The position numbers and the translations under genes were made by a program. A stretch of DNA of 64,000 nt from Actinomycetes bacterium (GTDB lineage Bacteria > Actinomycetota > Actinomycetes > Mycobacteriales > Mycobacteriaceae): positions 62,001-126,000 of the forward strand of contig JAEXZY010000008.1 of NCBI GenBank assembly GCA_023404955.1. The letters run 5' to 3'. Of the stretch, positions 16,856-23,672 are shown one piece after another. The notes beneath the pieces were generated by a model, which saw only the letters and a program-made list of their open reading frames with translations, did not search any database and was not told the DNA's origin. The first letter of the stretch is position 1, and each line of letters begins with the position of its first letter.

Positions 16856-16863
16856 GGGCGTCC

Positions 16864-18183
16864 ATGAGCGAGTCGCCTCCGGTCCAGGCTCCCGTCGCCG
16901 GTCCGGTGCGGTCGCGCGTCGCGGCCTGGGTGCTGTGGGATTTCGGCGCCACCCCGGTCAACGCGATCGTCGTGACGTTCGTGTTCTCGGTGTACCTGAC
17001 CAACGCGGTCGGTGACGACCTGCCCGGCGACGCCAGTCCCGCGAGCTGGCTGGGCCGCGCGCTGGCGGTGGCCGGGCTGGTGGTGGCGGTGTTCGCGCCG
17101 GTCACCGGGGTGTGGGTGGATGCGCCGGGCCGACGGCGCCGGGCGCTGGCGTTGCTCACCGGGGCGATGGTGGTGCTCACCGCTTCGATGAGCCTGATCC
17201 GCGACGACCACCGCTTCCTGCTGCCGGGCTTGGTGATGCTCGCCGCCACTGCAGCGTTGAGCGAACTCGCCACGGTGCCGTACAACGCGATGCTGCGCGA
17301 TCTGTCCACCCCGCAGACTGCCGGCCGGGTGTCCGGAATGGGTTTGGGCGCAGGCTATGTCGGCAGTGTGCTGGTGTTGGTCATCGTCTACGTCGGGTTC
17401 GTGTCCGGCAGCGGTGACACACGCGGGCTGCTGGCGCTGCCCAGTGCCGACGGGCAGAACGTGCGGGCCGCGATGTTCCTCGTCGCCGCCTGGTTCGCAC
17501 TGTTCGCACTGCCGCTGTTGCTGCGCGGCCCCGCGGGCACCGGCGTGTTGCCCCCGCGGGTCGGCTTCCTCGGTGCGTATCGGCGCATCTGGCGAGAGGT
17601 CCGCGAGGAGTGGCGCCGCGACCGCAACGTCATCTACTACCTGGGTGCCAGCGCGCTGTTCCGCGACGGTCTGACGGGCGTGTTCACCTTCGGCGCTGTG
17701 CTGGGCGTGCAGGTCTACGGCATCTCAGCCGCTGACGTGCTGCTGTTCGGGATCGCGGCCTGCGTGATCGCGGCCGTCGGCGCGGTGATCGGCGGCTTCG
17801 CCGACGACCGGTTGGGTGCCCGGCGGGTCATCATCACGTCGCTGGTCGCGATGATCGCGGTCGGGGTGGCGCTGCTGTCGGTGTCCGGTCCGCTGGCGTT
17901 CTGGGTGCTCGGGCTGGCGCTGTGTCTGTTCATCGGCCCGGTGGGGGCCTCGGCGCGCACGCTGATGATGCGAATGGCGATGCACGGCAAGGAGGGCGTC
18001 ACGTTCGGCCTCTACGCCACCGCCGGACGTGCCGCCACCTTCCTCGCGCCATGGCTGTTCTCGGCGTTCATCGACATCTTCGACAGCGACCGCGCCGGAT
18101 TGGCCGGCATCCTGGTCGTGCTGGTGCTGGGCCTGGTGGCGTTCGCACTCGTGCGCGTGCCCGGCCGGCACGTCGACGCTTAG
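16864..18183 (+). CDS. MFS transporter, UMF1/Atg22-like
   Basis: A 439-residue polytopic membrane protein with about 12 hydrophobic segments. The N-terminal WVLWDFGATPVNAIVVTF and LSELATVPYNAML segments resemble the UMF1 (Atg22-like) branch of the major facilitator superfamily. It corresponds to Rv2508c. The substrate is unknown; efflux or amino-acid transport would be a guess. It is divergent from cmrA, whose product acts in mycolate synthesis, but a functional link is not shown. The last 4 nt overlap the convergent MmpS-like gene. Confidence 0.83.
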   Translation: MSESPPVQAPVAGPVRSRVAAWVLWDFGATPVNAIVVTFVFSVYLTNAVGDDLPGDASPASWLGRALAVAGLVVAVFAPVTGVWVDAPGRRRRALALLTGAMVVLTASMSLIRDDHRFLLPGLVMLAATAALSELATVPYNAMLRDLSTPQTAGRVSGMGLGAGYVGSVLVLVIVYVGFVSGSGDTRGLLALPSADGQNVRAAMFLVAAWFALFALPLLLRGPAGTGVLPPRVGFLGAYRRIWREVREEWRRDRNVIYYLGASALFRDGLTGVFTFGAVLGVQVYGISAADVLLFGIAACVIAAVGAVIGGFADDRLGARRVIITSLVAMIAVGVALLSVSGPLAFWVLGLALCLFIGPVGASARTLMMRMAMHGKEGVTFGLYATAGRAATFLAPWLFSAFIDIFDSDRAGLAGILVVLVLGLVAFALVRVPGRHVDA

Positions 18184-18965
18184 CGCCGCCCCGCCGCACA
18201 GACGGTGAGACCCGCGCCGTCGCGCTGCTGCACCTGGGTGCCGTCGACGGTGATCGAGCACGTCACTTCCCGGCCCACGTTGATGATGCTCACGCTGGCC
18301 GAACGCTCGGCGGGCTCGGGCAGCGACACCTCGCGGGTCCACGGCAGCATCACGTTGAACTCCGTCTGCAGCAGACCACCGGTGTCGACATAGGTGATGT
18401 TGAGGGCGCGGCCGGTGCCCGACACGGTGTAGACGACGGTGTCGGTCGCGCCGGAGGTCGTCGTCTGATCGGGCGCGGTGGTGGTCGGAGTTGTCGGCAG
18501 GGTCGGGACCGGCAGGACCGAGGTGGGGGTACGTGACGTCGTCGTCGGCGTGGGCCGGGTCGACGTGACGGTCGGTTCCGGCGTGCCCAGCGCAGGCGCC
18601 GTGACGGTCTGCTGTCGGGAGCTGTTGACGATCACCAGCGCGATGACGAGGCCGATGATCGTGAGGACGGCGAGTCCGGCGACCACCCAGAGCCACCGCG
18701 GCGGCTTGGGGTCTTCCGGCGGCGGTGGTGGCTCATTGCCGTAGGCGGTGCCGGGACCGGACGGGTACTGACCGGTCCCGTAGGGGTCGTAGCCGTAGGG
18801 CGAGTACGGGGGCAACTGCTCTGTCGGACGCGGTGGCGGCTGGTAGGGCGGCCCGTATGGGGCCTGGCCGGCGTACGCAGGATCGGTGTAACCGGGATAG
18901 GTGGGGTAGCCGCCGCCGAAGGCCTGCGTCGGCTCGTCACGACGTCTGTCGGGGGAATCCGTCAT
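18180..18965 (-). CDS. Proline-rich membrane protein with MmpS-like domain
   Basis: A 261-residue protein that corresponds to Rv2507. The first ~95 residues are a cytosolic Pro/Tyr/Gly-rich repeat region (GYPTYPGYTDPAYAG, YGYDPYGTGQY). One transmembrane segment follows (about 98-118, LWVVAGLAVLTIIGLVIALV), then a Thr/Pro linker, then an exported domain. That domain has VYTVSGTGRALNITYVD, an LPWTREV element and two cysteines (TCSITVDGT and LTVCA), the pattern of the periplasmic domain of MmpS proteins. Function is unknown; MmpS proteins work with MmpL lipid exporters, but no mmpL lies nearby. A GAGGTGGG ribosome binding site supports the start. Confidence 0.8.
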   Translation of the reverse strand: MTDSPDRRRDEPTQAFGGGYPTYPGYTDPAYAGQAPYGPPYQPPPRPTEQLPPYSPYGYDPYGTGQYPSGPGTAYGNEPPPPPEDPKPPRWLWVVAGLAVLTIIGLVIALVIVNSSRQQTVTAPALGTPEPTVTSTRPTPTTTSRTPTSVLPVPTLPTTPTTTAPDQTTTSGATDTVVYTVSGTGRALNITYVDTGGLLQTEFNVMLPWTREVSLPEPAERSASVSIINVGREVTCSITVDGTQVQQRDGAGLTVCAAGRR

Positions 18966-19051
18966 ACCCACCTCATGGCTGCAGGGTACCTGTGGCGACG
19001 GCCGGTGGCCCGAGGCGCCGGCGCGGGCCGACCGTGTGAGAATCAAGCACC

Positions 19052-20914
19052 GTGGCACAGCAGGTTCGCCGGGTTTACGGGGCGTCGATGTCCCCCGACG
19101 CCACCGCCTTCGCCCATCTGATCGACGACGGGGGATATCCGCGGGCGGTGCAGCGGTTCCTGCGGGGCTGGCGCGCCAGCTCGTCACGTGACGTGGAACT
19201 GCCGGTCGAGGGGCCCGTGACCAGGGTCCTGCACTCGGCCGACGGGCACTGGCTGGCCTGTCAGGTGGCACCTGAGGGCGGTACCCGCAGCCAGATCTGG
19301 GTTGTCACAACCGATCCCGACGACCGGGCGGCGCGGCGCATCGATCACTGGCCGTCGGGAGTGGAGGGCACCGCAGAACTGATCAGCTGGGATGGCACCC
19401 GGGTTGCGGCGATCCTGACCGGCGAGGACGGTGTGGGCAGCTCGTGTCTGATCGATCCGGCGGACGGCATGACGATCGTGCTGGACCGGCGCTCGGCGGG
19501 CCGCCTGGTCGACGCGTGGTGCGGCGCTTCCCTGGTTCGGGTGGGGCCGCGCGGCTACCGGGATCTCATCATGCTGCGGGGGCTCACCGAGACCGGCCTG
19601 TTGCCCTTCGATCCCGGCTCCACCACCGACACCGGCATCATCTTGGACGATCACACTCCGCGGCGGCTGCGCTACGGGCCGGAGGGTGAGCAGACCAAGC
19701 TCTACCACCCGGCGCGCGACTACGACGTGAACAGCACCGAAGGATATGTGCGCGCGCTGATCCGCAGCGAGAACGGCGCCGAGTACGCGCGGCTGCTCGA
19801 GGTGACGGTCACCGCCGACGGCGTCGCCTACCACGTGGTGGCCGAGCGGGCCGGATGTGAACTCGACGAGTTCACAGTCAGCGACGACCTGTCCACTGTG
19901 GCGATGCTGTGGAACCGCCACGGCGCCAGCGAGTTACAGATCCTCGAGTATGCCGATTACACGCTGCACGATCCGATCCCGTTGCCCGCCATGGTCGCCA
20001 GCGAACTGTCGATCAGTGCCGGTGGGTCGATGCTGGCGGTGACGGTCGAGGGACCGTCCATGCCGCCCACCGTCGAGCTCGTCGATCCGCGTACTCGCGA
20101 GTGGGAGCCGGTGGACCGGGAGCCGAGCAGCGGCCCGCTGTCGGCGGACCCCACGCTGGAGACCGTCATCGCGCGCGACGGACTGGAATTCACGGGCTGG
20201 CTGTTCCGTCCGCCGGACGGCGTGGCGACCATCGGCGCCATGCTGTTCCTCCACGGCGGCCCCGAGGGGCAGGGCCGGCCGGGCTACAACGAGTTCTTCC
20301 CCGGGCTGCTCGACGCCGGCATCTGCGTGTTCCTGCCCAATGTGCGCGGTTCCGGCGGCTTCGGCCGGTCGTTCATGCACGCCGATGACCGGGAACGGCG
20401 GTTCGCCGCGATCGACGATGTCTCCGACGCGGTGCGCTTTCTGGTCGACCACGAATACGCGCCCCGCGGGTGTGTCGCATGCTGCGGCTGGTCCTACGGC
20501 GGATACCTCACTCAGGCCGCGCTGGCGTTTCATCCCGACGACTTCGCCGCCGGCATCAGCATCTGCGGTATGAGCGACCTCAACAACTGGTACCGCACCA
20601 CCGAGCAGTGGATCGCGTCGGCCGCCTACCCGAAGTACGGCCATCCGGTCAGCGATCAGGATCTGCTCGAGCAACTCTCGCCGCTGCCCCGGGCGGACGC
20701 GATCACGGCTCCTCTGCTTCTGGTGCACGGCCTCACCGACACGAATGTGCCGCCCAGTGAATCGCAGGCGATGTACGAAGTTCTGGTCGCGCAGGGCAAG
20801 AAAGCCGAACTGCTGCTGTTCGCCGATGACGGACACGAGATCGACAAGCGCGAAAACCGTGCCGTACTCCTGAAAGCCATGACGAGCTGGCTGACGGCCG
20901 CATTCGCGGGCTGA
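19052..20914 (+). CDS. S9 family serine peptidase (prolyl-oligopeptidase type)
   Basis: A 620-residue alpha/beta-hydrolase peptidase with an N-terminal beta-propeller region (about 1-370) and a C-terminal catalytic domain. The nucleophile is Ser481 in CCGWSYGGYLTQ, the acid Asp563 in VHGLTDTNVP and the base His595 in ADDGHEID. There is no signal peptide, so it is probably cytosolic and acts on short peptides. The GTG start at 19052 is the best family-like start, but I see neither a clear ribosome binding site nor a TANNNT. It sits between the Rv2507-like gene and the bkaR island, a place where I do not recall a peptidase in M. tuberculosis. Confidence 0.88.
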   Translation: MAQQVRRVYGASMSPDATAFAHLIDDGGYPRAVQRFLRGWRASSSRDVELPVEGPVTRVLHSADGHWLACQVAPEGGTRSQIWVVTTDPDDRAARRIDHWPSGVEGTAELISWDGTRVAAILTGEDGVGSSCLIDPADGMTIVLDRRSAGRLVDAWCGASLVRVGPRGYRDLIMLRGLTETGLLPFDPGSTTDTGIILDDHTPRRLRYGPEGEQTKLYHPARDYDVNSTEGYVRALIRSENGAEYARLLEVTVTADGVAYHVVAERAGCELDEFTVSDDLSTVAMLWNRHGASELQILEYADYTLHDPIPLPAMVASELSISAGGSMLAVTVEGPSMPPTVELVDPRTREWEPVDREPSSGPLSADPTLETVIARDGLEFTGWLFRPPDGVATIGAMLFLHGGPEGQGRPGYNEFFPGLLDAGICVFLPNVRGSGGFGRSFMHADDRERRFAAIDDVSDAVRFLVDHEYAPRGCVACCGWSYGGYLTQAALAFHPDDFAAGISICGMSDLNNWYRTTEQWIASAAYPKYGHPVSDQDLLEQLSPLPRADAITAPLLLVHGLTDTNVPPSESQAMYEVLVAQGKKAELLLFADDGHEIDKRENRAVLLKAMTSWLTAAFAG

Positions 20915-20931
20915 GCTGACCCAGCCGCGGT

Positions 20932-20957
20932 GTTTACCGTAATTATCTGCCGGGTAA
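20932..20957 (+). promoter_or_regulatory. SigF-type promoter (GTTT-N16-GGGTAA)
   Basis: GTTT at 20932-20935 and GGGTAA at 20952-20957, 16 nt apart, match the mycobacterial SigF consensus (GTTT-N15-17-GGGTA). The start would be near 20964, 40 nt before the ATG at 21004. The same bases form a GTTTACC/GGTAAAC inverted repeat. Confidence 0.6.
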
Positions 20958-21003
20958 ACCCGACTGCGCGCCAGAGTGGGCGCGATGACGGAGGAGGCAC
21001 GAC

Positions 21004-21207
21004 ATGCGAGGAATTCTCGGCGTTATTGTGCTCGTCTGGCTGTTGATCGGGGTGTTCGCCGCGTATCAACGCGACTACTTCAAAGGTGGAGACGCCAACT
21101 GCGCCACTGCCGGAAGCGTTGCGCTGACAGTTGTGGCCGGACCGCTCAACTACGCGGGTGTCAATCCGAAGGTGACGGATTGCAATGTGCCCGAACCGAG
21201 TCAGTAA
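21004..21207 (+). CDS. Small membrane-anchored or secreted protein, SigF-type promoter
   Basis: A 67-residue protein of unknown family. Residues 4-20 form one hydrophobic segment (ILGVIVLVWLLIGVFAAY). The rest is probably outside the membrane and has two cysteines (NCATAG and VTDCNV) that could form a disulfide. The ATG has a GGAGG ribosome binding site at 20992-20996. The next small membrane gene starts 29 nt downstream, so both may be expressed from the SigF-like promoter in stress or stationary phase. Confidence 0.72.
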   Translation: MRGILGVIVLVWLLIGVFAAYQRDYFKGGDANCATAGSVALTVVAGPLNYAGVNPKVTDCNVPEPSQ

Positions 21208-21236
21208 GTGATCGCCCGACAGGAAGTGGAGGAGTC

Positions 21237-21392
21237 ATGATCGTTCTCGGTGCAGTCCTGCTCATCCTGGGCTGGATCTTCAACATCGCCGCGGTGCTCT
21301 ACATCGGCGTCGTGCTGCTGGTGATCGGCGCGGTGTTATGGGTGCTGGGCTCTGTCGGTCGCCCCGTCGGCGGCCGCCGAGCGTGGTATTGA
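21237..21392 (+). CDS. 51-residue DUF6131-like membrane protein
   Basis: A very small, almost wholly hydrophobic protein with two membrane segments (about residues 2-17 and 20-42) and an Arg-rich end (GRPVGGRRAWY). The ATG follows GGAGG at 21229-21233. The closely spaced gene upstream suggests a two-gene stress operon. Assignment to the DUF6131 type is from recollection. Function is unknown. It converges on bkaR with a 3-nt gap. Confidence 0.68.
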   Translation: MIVLGAVLLILGWIFNIAAVLYIGVVLLVIGAVLWVLGSVGRPVGGRRAWY

Positions 21393-21395
21393 CGC

Positions 21396-22016
21396 TCAAC
21401 CGTTTTCGCTCTCGGCCGAGGTCAACGCAGCGACCGTCATTGCTCGCAAGACGGTCCGCGAGGTGGCCTCGGCCGCTTTCGTGCTCCCGGGTTTGACGCT
21501 GTGAGCCGTCGAGTTCAACAAGCCGAACGTCGCGTGTGCCATCACCCGGGCTGAGGCCTCGGACAGACCTGGCCGGCGCCGGCGCAGCACGCCGACCCAG
21601 GTCTCCACGTACTGTCGTTGCGCGCGGCGGACCTGACGCTTCGCGGTCGCAGGCAGGTTGTTCAGATCGCGATCCTGGATGCGGATCAGGTCCGACTCGC
21701 CGAACGCGAAGTCCAGGTGAAAATCGATCAGCGCCGCCAACGCCGCATCCGCGTCGGGCGTCCCGCCGACCACCTCGGAGGCGCCGGTCAGCAGCCGGGT
21801 GCTGATGCCGACCAGCAGCTCGGCCAGCAGTGCTTCCTTGTTGGGGAAGTGGCGGTAGATGGCCGGCCCGCTGACCCCCGCCGCGGCGCCGATGTCTTCC
21901 AGCCGGACCGCGAGATATCCGTGCGCGGCGATGAGACGTTCGGCGGCCGCGATCAACTGGCTGCGACGGTCTGACTTCGCGCGGTTGCGCCTGGACGTGG
22001 CGTCGGTGGTGGTCAT
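21396..22016 (-). CDS. bkaR: TetR-family repressor of branched-chain keto-acid catabolism (BkaR type)
   Basis: A 206-residue TetR regulator with the helix-turn-helix RLEDIGAAAGVSGPAIYRHF at about residues 38-57 and an all-helical ligand domain. Position and direction match Rv2506 (BkaR), reported to repress the branched-chain keto-acid operon in mycobacteria. It is divergent from accD1 with a 98-bp gap that holds two palindromes sharing GTTAAT/ATTAAC half-sites, so it probably represses both itself and the acc-fad-cit operon. The inducer is probably an acyl-CoA of leucine breakdown; that is inference. Confidence 0.85.
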   Translation of the reverse strand: MTTTDATSRRNRAKSDRRSQLIAAAERLIAAHGYLAVRLEDIGAAAGVSGPAIYRHFPNKEALLAELLVGISTRLLTGASEVVGGTPDADAALAALIDFHLDFAFGESDLIRIQDRDLNNLPATAKRQVRRAQRQYVETWVGVLRRRRPGLSEASARVMAHATFGLLNSTAHSVKPGSTKAAEATSRTVLRAMTVAALTSAESENG

Positions 22017-22051
22017 GGCGCATCCTGTCGATCCGATGGTGGACGGCGCGA

Positions 22052-22067
22052 GTTAATTGTGATTAAC
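22052..22067. promoter_or_regulatory. Probable BkaR operator 1
   Basis: GTTAATTGTGATTAAC, inverted half-sites GTTAAT and ATTAAC with a 4-nt centre, 36 nt upstream of the bkaR start. The AT-rich palindrome stands out in the divergent promoter region. Confidence 0.6.
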
Positions 22068-22075
22068 ATACACCA

Positions 22076-22091
22076 GTTAGTCACCATTAAC
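22076..22091. promoter_or_regulatory. Probable BkaR operator 2
   Basis: GTTAGTCACCATTAAC, the same half-sites with one change, 24 bp centre to centre from operator 1 and 23 nt before the accD1 start. The near two-turn spacing would put two dimers on similar helix faces. Confidence 0.55.
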
Positions 22092-22114
22092 CCCACTAGA
22101 GGCGGATTCCAGCG

Positions 22115-23665
22115 ATGCCGACGCGGACATCACATCGGGACGACCATCTCGCTCTGGTCCGGCAGCTGCGGGAGAAGCTGGCCGCCGCGGCACTCGGCGG
22201 TCCGCAGCGAGCCCGGGACCGTCACGTCGCGCGAGGGAAACTGCTGCCCCGCGACCGGGTCGACGGCTTGCTCGATCCCGGCAGCCCTTTCCTCGAGATC
22301 GCCGCGCTGGCGGCCGACGGGATGTACGACGACGAGTGCCCGGGGGCCGGCATGATCGCCGGCATCGGCCGGGTGTCCGGCCGCGAGTGCATGGTCGTCG
22401 CCAACGATGCCACGGTCAAGGGCGGCACCTACTATCCGGTGACGGTCAAGAAGCACCTGCGCGCGCAGGAGATCGCGCTGCAGAATCGGCTGCCCTGCCT
22501 GTATCTGGTGGACTCCGGTGGCGCATTCCTGCCCCGGCAGGACGAGGTCTTCCCCGATCGCGAGCACTTCGGGCGCATCTTCTACAACCAGGCGACCATG
22601 AGCGCCAACGGAATTCCCCAGATCTCCGCTGTGATGGGTTCGTGCACCGCGGGCGGGGCCTACGTCCCGGCGATGAGCGACGAGTCGGTGATCGTGCGTA
22701 ATCAGGGCACCATCTTTCTCGGTGGACCGCCGCTGGTGAAGGCGGCCACCGGCGAGGTCGTCACGGCGGAGGAACTCGGTGGCGGGGATCTGCACGCCAA
22801 AGTGTCCGGGGTCGTCGACCACCTCGCCCACGATGACCGCGACGCGTTGCGCATCGTCCGCCGCATCGTCGGGACACTGGCGCCGAAGGCCGACACGCCC
22901 TGGGACATGGCCGACCCCGTGGACCCGGTTGCTGATCAGACCGAGCTCTACGACGTCGTGCCCGTCGATCCTCGCGTGCCCTACGACGTACACGAGGTGA
23001 TCAACCGCATCGTCGACGGTGGCGACTTCGCCGAGTTCAAGGCCAACTACGGCACCACGCTCGTCACCGGTTTCGCCCGTATGCACGGACATCCCGTCGG
23101 GATCGTCGCCAACAACGGGGTGCTCTTCGGCGAATCCGCGGTCAAGGGAGCGCATTTCATCGAGTTGTGCGATCAGCGCATGATTCCCCTGTTGTTCCTG
23201 CAGAACATCTCCGGCTTCATGGTGGGTCGCGACTACGAGGCCGGCGGAATCGCCAAGCACGGCGCCAAGATGGTCACCGCGGTGGCCTGTGCGCGGGTGC
23301 CCAAGCTGACCGTCGTGATCGGTGGGTCCTACGGCGCCGGAAACTACTCGATGTGCGGGCGTGCATACTCCCCGCGCTTCCTGTGGATGTGGCCCAACGC
23401 CAGGATCTCCGTGATGGGTGGCGAGCAGGCCGCGGCGGTGCTCGCCACCGTCCGCGGGGACATGAGCCCGGACGAGGAAGAGGCGTTCAAGGCGCCCATC
23501 CGCGCTCAGTACGAGGCGCAGGGCAACCCGTACTACTCCACCGCGCGGCTGTGGGACGACGGCGTCATCGATCCCGCCGACACGAGAACAATTGTCGGAC
23601 TTGCGCTCTCGGTCGCCGCGCAGGCGCCGGTGAGCCCGGTCTCCTACGGCGTCTTCAGGATGTGA
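22115..23665 (+). CDS. accD1: Methylcrotonyl-CoA carboxylase, carboxyltransferase (beta) subunit AccD1
   Basis: With AccA1 it carboxylates 3-methylcrotonyl-CoA to 3-methylglutaconyl-CoA in leucine breakdown. It is a 516-residue carboxyltransferase of crotonase fold. Conserved elements include YPVTVKKHLRAQEIA, VDSGGAFLPRQDEVFPD, VMGSCTAGGAYVPAMSDE and, in the second half, LLFLQNISGFMVG, KMVTAVACARVPK and VIGGSYGAGNYSM. The QDEVFPD and FMVG elements are typical of methylcrotonyl rather than propionyl carboxylases. It is the first gene of an operon facing bkaR; accA1 starts 7 nt after the stop. Confidence 0.94.
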   Translation: MPTRTSHRDDHLALVRQLREKLAAAALGGPQRARDRHVARGKLLPRDRVDGLLDPGSPFLEIAALAADGMYDDECPGAGMIAGIGRVSGRECMVVANDATVKGGTYYPVTVKKHLRAQEIALQNRLPCLYLVDSGGAFLPRQDEVFPDREHFGRIFYNQATMSANGIPQISAVMGSCTAGGAYVPAMSDESVIVRNQGTIFLGGPPLVKAATGEVVTAEELGGGDLHAKVSGVVDHLAHDDRDALRIVRRIVGTLAPKADTPWDMADPVDPVADQTELYDVVPVDPRVPYDVHEVINRIVDGGDFAEFKANYGTTLVTGFARMHGHPVGIVANNGVLFGESAVKGAHFIELCDQRMIPLLFLQNISGFMVGRDYEAGGIAKHGAKMVTAVACARVPKLTVVIGGSYGAGNYSMCGRAYSPRFLWMWPNARISVMGGEQAAAVLATVRGDMSPDEEEAFKAPIRAQYEAQGNPYYSTARLWDDGVIDPADTRTIVGLALSVAAQAPVSPVSYGVFRM

Positions 23666-23672
23666 CCTCCCC

